A DNA stretch of 15,044 bases from Larix sibirica (Eukaryota > Streptophyta > Pinopsida > Pinales > Pinaceae). The notes below the pieces were generated by a model that worked only from the letters and a program-made list of their open reading frames with translations, was not told where the DNA came from and did no database searches. Location of the stretch: positions 1-15,044 of the forward strand of contig NWUY0304826839.1 of assembly GCA_004151065.3 (NCBI GenBank), in the 5' to 3' direction. Below are positions 1 to 10,207 of the stretch, one piece after another. Numbering within the stretch: the first letter of the stretch is position 1; every line of letters starts with the position of its first letter. Made by a program: the position numbers and the translations under genes.

Positions 1-1117
1 ACAACTCTCAAATGTCAAGATGTCTAGATCAGATTCTATTGCATTGTATTTCATGAAGATCTCAGAAATCAATGATCAATTGGGCACTATATGGAAAAGC
101 AACATATCCTCTCATCGATTCAAGTCCTTAAAGTTAACTAGTTGCAGCTCTTTTTCTTTCTCCTCTACTGCTCTTTTAATGGAATCTGAAATAAAAAGAA
201 CATCTTCAATATGTTTGATGATTCCATCAAAATATTCTAACCCTGAATCATATATACTATTTAAAGAAGGAAGCATATCTTCCTTAGGCTCATGGTCCTC
301 CATAACACTCTCAACTACATCTTTGATTCCTCATAATGCTCAATGAACAAAGTAGTGGAAGAAGGCATACTAGAAATATTATCACATACCATTTCTTCTA
401 CAGGAACAAAAAGCCGAGTTTGTTCTGTCATCATGTTCTTTCTCGGAACAATTCTCCTCAACTTCCGAAACTTGATCACACAATTCCTCTTCTATGCATT
501 GAGAATCCCTTGTATCTATAGAAAAACCTTCAAAGTAACTGTCAATTTGAACATAAATATCTTTAAGATAAATGTCTAAGTTCTTAGCAAGAATATAAGC
601 ATTTTCTAATATTCTCATTTTCTTGCGTAATTTCCTTAAAAGTAAGCCAAATTTAGAATAAAAAGCACATAATTACAAATATAAAGCACCCGTTTCATCT
701 GGTTTGAGTAATGGATCAGTCTCTACATAATCTTTAGCAAACCTGTGGTTAAATTCACTGACCGTTTCAAAATCCATTTTCATGAGACGAAAGAAATCAA
801 CAAAAAATTGATACTGCTTGCTACCCCATTCATCTCTGAAAATGTTCAAATACCCAAACCAAAACTAGCTATATGTTCAAATACCCAAACCAATGTTGTG
901 CTTCATCTTCCAAACTCTGGATAAATATTTTCATCTTAATATCTTCACGCACAACACCAAAACTTTCAAGAAAAGCAACAAACTTATCTAGGTGTTCCTT
1001 AGTAGTGGTTGCACCCTCCCCATCAAAGTGTGGAAGATGTTTTTGATACTTATTAGGTGGTGCATGTGGATACCACAGAATGACAAAAAAATCAAGAGGT
1101 GCATATCCCTCAGACAT
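1..1117 (-). pseudogene. Ty3/gypsy retrotransposon gag remnant (5' part, broken)
   Basis: Gag is the capsid-forming structural protein of LTR retrotransposons. Reading leftward from an ATG at 1117, the first open segment (1117-869) carries KYQKHLPHFDGEG, a helix with EHLDKFVAFLESF, and AQHWFGYL, in the order typical of plant Ty3/gypsy gag. The continuation (about 868-382) has DEWGSKQYQFFVDFF, ETVSEFNHRFAKDY and LLRKLRKK, again matching the family order. It is dead: a 31-bp tandem duplication shifts the frame after AQHWFGYLN, there is an in-frame TAA at 673-675, and further frame changes occur near 430 (the frame continues as a segment at 431-315) and between 315 and 303 (continuing at 303-112, acidic and Glu/Asp rich). 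No zinc knuckle, protease or reverse transcriptase is seen; they would lie beyond the left edge. The family call is secure; exact frame junctions are approximate. Confidence 0.85.
842..903 (-). repeat. 31-bp tandem duplication inside gag
   Basis: The 20-base string ATGTTCAAATACCCAAACCA occurs at 842-861 and again at 873-892, an offset of 31 bp. The tails of the two copies have diverged. Because 31 is not a multiple of three, the extra copy shifts the gag frame and brings a stop directly after the AQHWFGYLN motif. The downstream gag motifs lie in the frame that would result if only one copy were present, so this looks like a secondary lesion in a once-open frame. Confidence 0.8.
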
Positions 1118-1157
1118 AGTGGAAAGACATCAACCAAAGAAGTTTAACCAAAAGAAT

Positions 1158-1167
1158 GGAGTCGCCA
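1158..1167 (-). other. Possible tRNA-Arg primer-binding site and 5' LTR end
   Basis: Read on the minus strand, 1167-1158 is TGGCGACTCC. From memory this matches the complement of the 3' end of plant tRNA-Arg (CCA plus seven acceptor bases), a primer used by some Ty3/gypsy elements; the match stops after ten bases. It lies about 40 bp upstream of the gag ATG. Two bases further upstream, the minus strand has a CA (plus-strand TG at 1170-1171), as expected for the end of a 5' LTR. The short leader and the ten-base match make this a moderate call. The rest of that LTR cannot be delimited, because sequence from 1233 looks like a different element. Confidence 0.4.
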
Positions 1168-1232
1168 CATGAGATATAAAAATACAATTATAAACAACTG
1201 ACATTAGTATGCATGGTTCATACACCAGAATC

Positions 1233-1552
1233 TGTTAAGCCCTATATATTGTGACATTACATTTCTATTATTATATTAGTATTGTCTTTATTGGTCAGCT
1301 AGGACCCTAATTGTAATTATGTAGACCCTAAATTGTAATTGTACACTTTATCACACACACACACACACACACCAAGGAGATCTAGTTTAGAATCATCTCA
1401 TATCATTTAATCTTTTTTTGTATTGAAATACACTGTAAAGGAGGTTTTCCCCTTGAAAAAGGTTGGTTATACATCTTTTTATTGCTTTCTTAAGGTGTTG
1501 GAATACTATATCATCTTGTTTTATGTTATTTTGGGGGATTTGGTGCATAACA
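1233..1552 (+). mobile_element. Probable solo or truncated LTR, plus strand
   Basis: The stretch begins TGTTAAGCCC and ends GCATAACA, giving 5-bp inverted ends TGTTA/TAACA and the usual TG...CA borders, at 320 bp. Inside are a repeated ACCCTAA(A)TTGTAATT motif (about 1304-1340), a CA microsatellite, and, toward the right, AAAGGAGGTTTTCCCC, a stretch resembling the U5 end of many plant Copia-type LTRs. No 5-bp target-site duplication is visible (GAATC before, TGTGT after) and no primer-binding site follows, so either the borders are rearranged or one end is misplaced. It may have inserted into the minus-strand Ty3/gypsy element's LTR. Not tied to a named family. Confidence 0.4.
1352..1372. repeat. 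(CA)n microsatellite
   Basis: Uninterrupted CA dinucleotide run of about ten units, lying inside the LTR-like segment. Confidence 0.95.
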
Positions 1553-1589
1553 TGTGTACTCTTCTCTCTTATGATAATATTAAGTATTT

Positions 1590-2473
1590 GGTTCTTAACA
1601 TTGGTCATAGGATAAAATAAAAGGTTCATGTGACTTAAATGAATCTTTTAAGGTTCATGAGCCATGAACTACTACTCAAACCACTATAGATGACCTTTAG
1701 AGGGGATATTTGGCCTTCAATTGAGATATGGGTTCCATTAGGAGGTTTTGTGCACCAAGGATGGGTATTGACCATGGTAAGAAGAGAAAATACAATTACT
1801 CAAGTCTTATATAAATATCTTAAGCATATGAACCATGAACATGGCCTCAAAGCACCACATAGGCGCTCTAAAATTGATCTTTGATCTCTCAGTGGGATAT
1901 TGGAACCTATATGAGGTTTTTCATACTAGGGAAGGATATTAGGTTCTTGACCATGTTCAAGTAGGGAAAGAAGAGCCACCTCACCTAATTGATGAATTCA
2001 TGGCTCATGGGACAAAGTGAAGTCTTGAACCATTACACACACCCTTTAGAGGGGGAGTTTAGCTACCAAGTGGGATATATACATCATTAGGAGAATTTGT
2101 TCACCAGGGATGAGTCTCAAGGCCTTATCCATGGTCATTTAGGAGCCATTATAAGGTTTTCCATAGTAGATGGTTCTTGAGACACTACCCATGGTCCAAG
2201 GATAAAAACCAATGTCTTAGGGACTAAACTAACTTTTTTGGGTTTATGGAACATGGATAGTGTCCAAAACCACCNNACTAAAATATGTTTTTATGGTTTA
2301 TGGACCATGCATAGGGTCCAAAACCACCACATAAGCCCTATAAATGGAATCTTTATCCCACCAGTATAATATGGACACCATGATGAGTTTTGGCATGTTA
2401 GGGATTGGTATTTGGGCCCTATTCATGGTCCAAGGAAAATTACTAGAGTATTAGGGACAACCACATATGTTTT
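1590..2473 (-). repeat. Left arm of inverted repeat: ~180-bp units, reverse orientation
   Basis: These are units of the ~180-bp repeat in reverse orientation. Markers are ATATGGGTTCCATTAGGA at 1726-1743 and CCATGG-like anchors near 1603, 1771, 1951, 2129, 2189 and 2423. The spacings are roughly 180 bp except for a short 60-bp step (2129 to 2189) and a long one (2189 to 2423) caused by an internal 54-bp duplication. Every anchor has a mirror partner in the right arm. Mirrored positions sum to about 5117 outside the 54-bp duplication and about 5172 inside it. Similarity fades left of about 1590. No coding capacity is supported; open stretches such as 1690-1884 are chance frames. Confidence 0.85.
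2225..2332. repeat. 54-bp tandem duplication with two ambiguous bases
   Basis: GGTTTATGGA starts at 2241 and again at 2295, both followed by a similar CATGxATAGxGTCCAAAACCACC stretch, an offset of 54 bp. The right arm has only one copy, which accounts for the ~55-bp shift in mirror symmetry. Two undetermined bases (N) at 2275-2276 lie next to the boundary between the copies, so part of this duplication could be an assembly or consensus problem. Confidence 0.75.
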
Positions 2474-2689
2474 CTTAATAAATGAATATAATATAATGAT
2501 TAAAGGATTAAACTATGTTGAGATATGAGGATTTTAAACCCAAAAAATAAATTCTTAATCCATTAATATATCTATATGTTATGTAAGGACAAGGTGAAGA
2601 TTCTTGTAAATAACCCATTCATAATTCTCAATGGCTTGCTAACAACATTGTCATCACTTGGAATGATAGCATGAAATATAGAGGTGGGA
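2474..2689. other. Spacer between the inverted arms, no recognised content
   Basis: AT-rich sequence that does not match the ~180-bp unit. It contains a weak small inverted match (GGATTAA at 2505, TTAATCC at 2555) off the main symmetry axis. It would form the loop if the arms paired. No gene is seen. Confidence 0.6.
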
Positions 2690-5175
2690 CATATGAACAT
2701 GAACCCTAAAAATATATTTTAGAATGTATTGGTTGTTCTTAGACCATGGTTAGGTCCCTAATACCAATATGTAGTGTTCCAAACATCGTAATGGTATGCA
2801 TATTATACATGTGGAGTAAAGATTCCATTTATAGGAATTGTGTGGTGGCTTTAGACCCTATGCATGTTACATGGACCACAAAATATATTTTAGTACCTAA
2901 GACATTGGTTTATTTTTCCTTGAACACGGGTTATGTCTCAAGAACCATCTATTGTGGAAAATCTTTTGATGGTTCCATATGAACATCGTCAAGGCATTCA
3001 GAACCATCCTTGTTGAATCCAATATCCTAATGGAATATGTATCCCATTTGGTGGCTAAATATACCCTATAAATTGCATGTGTAATGGTTAATACCTCCTT
3101 TTGTGCCATGAACCCTAAAATTTTCATTTGGGTCATATGGCCCTTTTTTTCCTCACTCAAATCATGACCCCAAGATCCATTACTAGTATATAAAGCCTCT
3201 TATAGGAATTCATATCTCACTCAGAGGTCAAAGATCCCTTTTAGAGGTCCTATGTGGTTCCTTGAGTCCATTTTGAGGGATAAATCCTTAAAATACTGAT
3301 ATAGGACTAGAGGCACTTTATTTCATCTAACCATGGTCAAGACCCCAATACCCATCCTTAGTGTGCAAAATCTCCTAATGGAACCCATATCCTAAGTGAA
3401 GGATAAACATCCCTTATGAAGGACCTCTACTATTGTTCAATAACTTATTCATGGATCATAATCCTTAAAATATTAATATAGGTCCTAAGACCCTTTATTT
3501 TCTCCCATGACCATAGTTAGGGTCTTAGGACCCATCCATTACATCTAAAACTTTATAATTGTGCCCATATATCATTCGGAGGTCAAAAAATCAATATAGA
3601 GGACTTATGTGGTGGTTCAAGGTGACATTAATGGATCATGAGCACTAGAATATCAATTTAGATCCTACAACCCTTGTTTTCCTTCAATCGCCATGATAAG
3701 CCCCCAAGACCCATGCTAATATGAAAAATCTCTTATTGATGCCAATATCCCACCAAGATGCTAATGATATAGGTATATATGGTGTTTTAAGGCCTATTTT
3801 AGGGACTAGGGTCATATAAAATTTATTTTGGACCAAAGTCCCAAGAGTCATCTCTTATGTGCAAAACCTCCTAATGGTATCCATATCCCACTCAAGGGAA
3901 AAAGGTACCTTCTATAGGGTTTTTTGGTGGTTTGAGAAATATTTTATGTCTCATAAATACTATAATATTCATTTGGGGATTAAGGACCTTATTTTCTTCC
4001 CCCAAATATGGTCAAGTCATTGTTAGACCCATCCCCACTACACAACAACTCCTAATGGTGCCCTTATCTTACTCACGAAAAACATCACTTTTAGAGGATG
4101 TGTGTTGAAGTTCAAGGCCGTTATCATTTCCCATTATCCCAAAAGTCTTAATTTAGTGTCTAATTACCAAGATTTCTCCTCCAACTATGGCTAAGTTCTT
4201 GATACCCATCCATGATACACAATCTATTGTGATGGTACCCATATCTTACTCGAAGGACAATGATCCCCTATAGAGGACATATTATGTGGATTATAGCATT
4301 ATTTATGGCCCTTTTTTCCTAAAGGATTCATCTAGGGACAAAGGGCCTTATTTTCCTCCCTTGACTGTGGTCAATGTGTTAAGACCCATTACTACCATGT
4401 GAGACCGCATAATGGTACCCATATTCCACTTTGAGGCCAAATATCACCTCTAAAGGTCTTGTGTTGTGGTTTGAGGTCACGTTGGTGTTCGATAAGCCAT
4501 AGAGATTTATTTATGGTTTAATTCCATTTTTTTCCTTCCTTGACTATGGCCAAAGCCTTGAGAGCCATCCCTACTACACAAAAACTCCTAAATCCATCCA
4601 TATCCCTCTCATGTGTCAAAGTTACACTTTAAATGGTCTATTTTGTAGTTTGCGGCCTTGATCATGACCTATTAGCTCAATAATATTCATTTAGGGCCTA
4701 CTTCCATCAATTTCTCTCCCAACCATGGTTTGATACTCATCCCTAGTGCACAAAGCTTCATATTGACTCTCATATCTCACTCTAAGGGCAATGATCTCCT
4801 AGAAAGAGCATGTTTTATGGTTTGTGGCCTTATTCATGGCCCTTAGTCCCTAGAAGCTTCATATAGGACCTAAGAGCCCTATTTGTCTCTCACACCTATT
4901 GGAAAGGAATTAAGACCCAATTCTATTATCCAAGGCATTCTAGGAGCAACCATATTCCACTTGGACGATGAATATCCACTTTAGATAACTTGTGTGTTTG
5001 AAGCCTTAAAATATTCATTTAGAGCCTAATTCCCATGTTTTCCTCCTCTTACAATAGTCAAGTCCTTCAATCCCATCCCTGATGTCAAAAACCTCTCAAG
5101 AGCACCCATATTACCAATGGAGGTCGAATATCCCCATTAGAGAGACTATGTGGTGGCTTGAGGAATCGATCATGG
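2690..5175 (+). repeat. Diverged ~180-bp tandem array, forward orientation (right arm at 2690-3527)
   Basis: About 14 imperfect head-to-tail units. Each carries, in order, CCATGGTCAAG-like, ACCCATCC, CTCCTAATGG, CCCATATCCCA, TAGAGG, GGTGGTTTGAGG and ATTCATTTAGGG-like submotifs. Anchors fall near 2744, 2922, 2983, 3162, 3331, 3511, 3691, 3832, 4005, 4185, 4365, 4544, 4723, 4895 and 5052. Most steps are 169-180 bp; exceptions are 60 (2922 to 2983), 141 and 157. The first part, to about 3527, is the mirror partner of 1590-2473; the later units have no mirror copy here. The period is close to 60 codons, but stops occur in all frames, so coding is not supported. The length is also typical of plant satellites. 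The array ends around 5175 in AT-rich sequence. Confidence 0.85.
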
Positions 5176-6295
5176 CTCAAACATTTATTTTATATTATTT
5201 TTAAAATAAGAAATTGTATATTTAGAAATAAAAAAAATAATAATCATAACATAATCATGTATATCTATTCAAGGCATTCCCAACAAGCTAAAGAAATCCA
5301 AAAACTGATGTCAGGGTAGAAAGTTATGGAAAAATCACTAAAATATGTATTAATATTAAAACTAATGTGCACACATTTTTAAATTATGTGCATGTTATTT
5401 GATTATTATTTTTTTCCAAAGAGTTTCCACTCACTCACATATTTTCAGGCATGGTTTCTTTAGATTTAGGTTCGGTATGCCAATCCTAATTGTTCAGACT
5501 ATAAAACCAACAAACCCTCCATTTTTCTAAATGCTTCTAAATATCTTTGTTTTTCATGCTATTTTTAAATAGGATGCACGAATCCATCACTGATGAAATT
5601 ACACATGGATAGCTATCCAACAATGAAGATTCCAAATATATAAATTTTAAAAGGAAATTTATTGTCAACTACTTTTAATTTATTTTTGTCTTGACATATA
5701 TCATAATCTTAATCTATAGATGTCTCTTGTTCATGCTATAACTTTTTATTGCCTTACCCATTTTGAAAACAAGTTATACGTTGCACTAGCTTAGACCAAG
5801 GTCTACAATCTAAAAAAAGAAGAAATATCTTTGACTATTTTAAGACCCTCATACCTTGGACTAACACACAACTATGTGTTCTCAAGTCTATAATGAATTT
5901 CGTAAGTTAAAAAATATATAAAATTAACAGCTTTTTTTCAAATAGATGCAGAAGAATAATTTGTTATCTACAACACCTAATTTTTTTAAAGGAAATTACA
6001 ACATTTAGGTACTCAACAGTTGCACTAATGGGAACATATGCATTATATTTTGGAGGAAAAATAACATACCACTATTAGGAAAAAAAATATCACATGGTCA
6101 TACAAAAAATCCATAAATAATTCTTATATATTATGGACGCTAATTTGATTTCCTACATTTCATCTTCTTACATTTCATTCAAATTCATTGTTAAAGTACC
6201 TTGAATCATCTTCCCAAATCAATAGATTGTTGTTTTTCCATATTTGCATTCCAATAATGTGTCACGAGAGACCATCATTAGCTTGCAATCACCCT
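5176..6295. other. AT-rich intergenic stretch, nothing recognised
   Basis: Separates the 180-bp array from the 1.95-kb array. I see only A/T-rich tracts and no coherent reading frame, LTR border or RNA gene on either strand. Confidence 0.6.
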
Positions 6296-8259
6296 AATGT
6301 GCATGAGTTTATAAGCATGTATGCGTTAGGAATGCAAGCACGTTCCTTTGTGTTAAAACGAATAAAAAACTGCATTTTCCATTCTATGTTTCTCCCCAAA
6401 CCCACAATGAATTCATAGTGTTTTTCTTCCCTCAATGTGAGGGTGCATTCATTAACTAGGCCCAATATGAGCAAGAAACGTAGGGAGGACATTGAAATCA
6501 TTGCCACTTAGCATTTTGTGGAGAAAATATCCCATTTTCATGTAGATTTGATTTGAAATGTATTTTTATATTGTTAAAATTTTAGGAATGTACAAATTTA
6601 AAAAATATTTTGTTATTGTTTAATGGAAGTTGGTATTGACCACAATGGTGCAAATCCCTGATCCAAACCCAAAACCTAACCCCACATAAGACCCATACAT
6701 TGAAATTAATCAATGTCTAGATGAACTTAAAAATTTAACTAGGGAGCTTAGGAACACAATAGAGCTTCCTCGTATTTCATTGGCCACTTCACTAGACACA
6801 ACAATTGCTTCCATTTTCCATTCCCTTGGGCAATTATATGATATATCTAAATATATGCCAAGATGAGAGAGTAATATTGAAATGTCATTAGTAAGGAAGT
6901 GGTCAAAATATTGGATATAACAAAACAAATGATTATTCATTTTTTCATTGACACTAGAACCAACTACGAACCTACTTCGACAAATACACATCATTGCATT
7001 GAGTACTGCATATTCCATCCATGGATATTCCACCGTATGGAGTGGTGGTTTATGGTATTTTGGGTGTGTGGACCCAGAATAAGCTCCTTCAGTTTTGCTT
7101 GGACCATTTTCTTAACGGATGTTGTCTATGACTACAATGAGTGATGTTTACATGGTGATTCAGTGAGTTTTTCATTATTGATTACAATCCTCAGGTTCTT
7201 CTCCTGTTGCCTTTGGACTATGAATATATAGGAGAAGTTAAACAACTTTCCTGATTATTTCTTGTCTATTGGCATGATTAAAATTTGAAACTTGAGTTCT
7301 AAAATATGGAAGCTGGGTAAAAGTGAATTCAACCCACTTATAATCATCTTGTTTAGTAATCCTCCAATGAGGTCAAGCTCCACACAAATACAATCAAGGG
7401 TAACAAGGCCTTGTAAAATCTAACCTTCGTTAACCAAATCAACTCAGTGTGTTTCCAATTACTTAGAGAAATAATGAAGGCCACAAATGAAGAGGGATAT
7501 TTGGAAGTTTTATCCATACTAGATTTCTTGCGATAGTCATCGAGGTTGGGAAAAATCTAGGGACCAAGGTTGAAAGGAGAGACATTCTCTATCCCAAAAT
7601 CAAGGCACTTTGTCGAACACATTTTGATGATCTATCATGTTTGTGAAAATGAAAATAGAGAAACCCTTTATAATAGAGGAGAAGCTCATAGTTGGGAGTA
7701 AATTCTGATTCAATCACCCATGAAGTAATGATATATATGAATATATCCCATTGAAATGATAGATTATGGAATCTTTTTTACATTGAATGTTGTAAGCATA
7801 GACCTCTGGATTCAACACTTCCAAAACTAGAATATCTTTCGATTTATCCACTATGAATTCAAGTATATAAGGAGGTGTCATTGATTTCATGGAGGAGGAT
7901 GGATCGGTACTCACTGATACTTAAAGGAATACGACTACGAGGAGGAGGGAACACATATTTCTAGCACTTCAGTGAGAAAGTTCTAAACCACATGCGTTTT
8001 GGTGTCTTTCCAAATGCCATAATCCAACTAATGGGAAATCATCAATGAGTTTGCTTCCTTCGTGTAGCATGTTGAAGCACAAAGTTGCTTTCCTTTTTTA
8101 TTGAAATGGGAACATGTGCATGCTATTTTTTATGAGTGTGCACATGCCTCAAGAACATGCCCACATTCCTATTTAAAGAGATCTGGTGTCTATGAAATCT
8201 CCATGCAAGCAATTTCCATAGGAAGAATAAGTTACCATGTCATTTTATAATTGAAAATA
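6296..8259 (+). repeat. ~1.95-kb tandem unit, copy 1
   Basis: Collinear with the next copy over its whole length. Shared anchors include TTCCTTTGTGTTAAAAC (6343), ACAATGGTGCAAA (6642), TTTATGGTATT, AAACTTGAGTTCT, GAAATAATGAAG, CATTTTGATGATCT and GAAATGATAGATTATGG. Offsets to copy 2 are about 1963-1967 bp. The start is set where similarity to the later copies begins; the unit's true origin is unknown. It contains the decayed MVQ frame in its first third and no intact frame elsewhere. A minus-strand open stretch at 7914-7714 has a counterpart in copy 2, but that copy carries stops, so I do not call it a gene. Confidence 0.9.
6645..7440 (+). pseudogene. Decayed MVQ reading frame with gag-like continuation, copy 1
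   Basis: Starts with ATG at 6645: MVQIPDPNPKPNPT, then a stop (TAA). It continues in the same frame with INQCLDELKNL, ISLATSLDTTIASI and GQLYDISKY to a TGA. After a frame change, 6899-7144 is open and contains ITKQMIIHFFIDTRTN, the counterpart of the motif in copy 3. Further on, spread over several frames, are stretches that follow the order of the middle and end of Ty3/gypsy gag, including a counterpart of the LDYEEMxEFKQAS region seen in copy 2. At least two stops and one frameshift rule out a product. The family of the N-terminal part is not recognised; the gag link is an inference by eye. Confidence 0.4.
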
Positions 8260-8278
8260 ATGCACATGCATTTGTAAG

Positions 8279-8305
8279 CATGCATGTGTTAATAATGCAT
8301 GCATG
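8279..8305. promoter_or_regulatory. Paired CATGCATG (RY-type) motifs
   Basis: CATGCATG occurs at 8279-8286 and 8298-8305, with another CATGCA at 8265-8270. The RY element CATGCA is a known binding site for plant B3 seed regulators (ABI3/FUS3 type). Here it lies in a repeat with no intact gene downstream, and the motifs are decayed in the other two copies, so function is doubtful. Confidence 0.2.
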
Positions 8306-8611
8306 TTCCTTTGTGTTAAAACAAATATAAAATATGCAAATGTCATTCTATGTTTCTCCCCCAACCCACAATGACCTCATAGTGTTTTTCGTCCCCCAAA
8401 ATGAGTGGTCTTTCATTAAATAGGTCCAATCTCAGTAGAAAAATAAGGAGGGACATTGAAATCATTGACAATTGACATTTTGCAGAGGGAAGCTCCCATT
8501 TCCAAGTATATTTGATTTCAAATGACATTTTTGTATTTTTTAAATTTTAGGAATTTACATATTTTAAAAAATATTTTGTTATTGTTTAATTTTACTTGTC
8601 ATTCCAACACA

Positions 8612-9430
8612 ATGGTGCAAAAACCTGATCCAAACCCTAAACCTAACCCTACACAAGGCCAATACATTCAAATTAATCAATGTGTAGATGAAATTAGAAA
8701 TTTAATTGGGGATCATAGGAAGACAAGAGACACATCATGTATTTCATTGACCAATTCTCTTGACACCATCGTTGCTTCCATTGGATATTCCATTATCTAA
8801 ATACAGGGCCAAGATGAAAGGGTACTACTCAAATGGCATTAGTATGGAATAGGTCAAAAAATTGAACATGACCAAAGAGATGATTGTTCAGTTGTTCATT
8901 TACCTTAGAACCAACCAACCATCTACTCCAAGGAATATGCGCATTTTCTTGGATTAGTGCACATTCCATTTATGGAGAGTCCATCAGATGGATCTATGAT
9001 TTATGGTATTAAATATGTATGGACTCAAAACAAGATTCTTTAGTTTCGACTGGACCGTTTTCTCTACTAATGTTGGATATGGATGTGTTGAGGGATGTTT
9101 ACATGGTGGTTCAATGATTTTTTTCATTGGAAATTACCATCTAATTGGGGTCTTCTCCTATTTCATTTGGATTATGAAGAGATGTGAGAATTCAAGCAAG
9201 CTTCCTAAAGGTGTCTTGTTTTCTAGCATGATCAACATTTGAAACTTGAGTTCTCAAATCTAAAATATAGGTAAAAGTGAGTTGATCTCACTTAATAATC
9301 TTGTTTAGTAAGCCTCTACTAAGGACAAGCTATACACAAATAAGAGAAAAGGTAACAAGACCTTGAAAAGCCAACTTTTGTCAAACAAATCAATCTGGGT
9401 TGTTTCCAACTACTTTGAGAAATAATGAAG
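8612..9430 (+). pseudogene. Decayed MVQ reading frame with gag-like continuation, copy 2
   Basis: ATG at 8612 opens MVQKPDPNPKPNPTQG, followed by INQCVDEIRNLIG and ISLTNSLDTIVASIG to a stop at 8798-8800; an upstream in-frame ATG at 8522 is less likely because the three-copy similarity at protein level starts with MVQ. After frame breaks, 9003-9242 is open and holds CLHGGSMIFF and KLPKGVLFSSMINI; an overlapping frame holds LDYEEM then a stop then EFKQAS. These resemble, in order, the Gly-rich middle, the (F)GPxDYEDP-type and the LPExFLLSxFISGL-type stretches of Ty3/gypsy gag, and a DKLYT stretch after further stops fits the next conserved block. Ancient gag is the best guess, at low to moderate confidence. 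No product can be made. Confidence 0.4.
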
Positions 9431-10207
9431 ACCACAAATGAAGAGGGAGATTTGGAAGTTTTATCTACATTAGAGTTTTCTTGATAGTCATGTAAGTTGG
9501 GGAAAAATTTAGGAACCAAGGTTGAAATGAGAGACATATCTACCCCAAAACTAGGGAACTTTGTGGAATACATTTTGATGATCTTCATGTTTGTAAAATT
9601 GACAATAGAAAAACCTTTGGAGCAGAGGAGAATCTCATAGTTGGGAGTTCAAGTCTGATTTATCCACACATGAAGGATCAATATAGATCACCAAGGACCA
9701 TTGAAATGATAGATTATGGGATTTTCTTGATGTTGAATGTTGCAAGCATAGAACTATATATCCAACACTTCCAAATCTGGGATATCCTTTGATTTCTCCA
9801 TTGTGAATTCAGTGTTAGGAGGTTTCCTTGATTTCAGAGAGGAGGATGGATTGATATTCATTGTTCTTTAAAGGAATAGGGCTATGATGAAGAGGAAAAA
9901 AATGTTCCTAACACTCCACTAAGAAGGCTCTAGAACACACGCATTGTGGTTTGTTTCCTATTTTTGAAATCCAACTAATAGGAAACTATTTATGAGTTTC
10001 CTTCCCTCATATGGCATGTTGGAACACAAAGTTGTTTCTCTTTTTCATTGCAATGGGAACACATGCTCATTCATTTTTAGGAGCTTGTACATGCTTCAAG
10101 AACATGCATGTGTTTATTATTTAAATAGATTTGTTCCCTTTGAAAGGTCCATGCAAGCCATTGTTGCATGGAGAATAACTTACCATGTCATTTTTTAATT
10201 AAAAATT

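Larger units (their letters stand above)
8260..10207 (+). repeat. ~1.95-kb tandem unit, copy 2
   Basis: Full-length copy of the same unit, collinear with copy 1 and joined directly to copy 3. Anchors are TTCCTTTGTGTTAAAAC at 8306 and ACAATGGTGCAAA at 8609. Offsets to copy 3 are about 1933-1949 bp, slightly shorter than the copy 1-2 offset because of small deletions. The minus-strand open stretch 9588-9319 overlaps the unit but has no clean counterpart in copy 1. Confidence 0.9.

Noticed and set aside
2897-3160. Minus-strand 87-codon frame in the 180-bp array
   Set aside because: Spans a little over one repeat unit; the same frame in neighbouring units is full of stops.
7714-7914. Minus-strand open frame in copy 1 of the 1.95-kb unit
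   Set aside because: The counterpart in copy 2 is recognisable but contains stops, and no family motif is present; the plus strand carries the better case.
9319-9588. Minus-strand 89-codon frame in copy 2
   Set aside because: The matching region of copy 1 has several stops in this frame; looks like an antisense shadow of the repeat.
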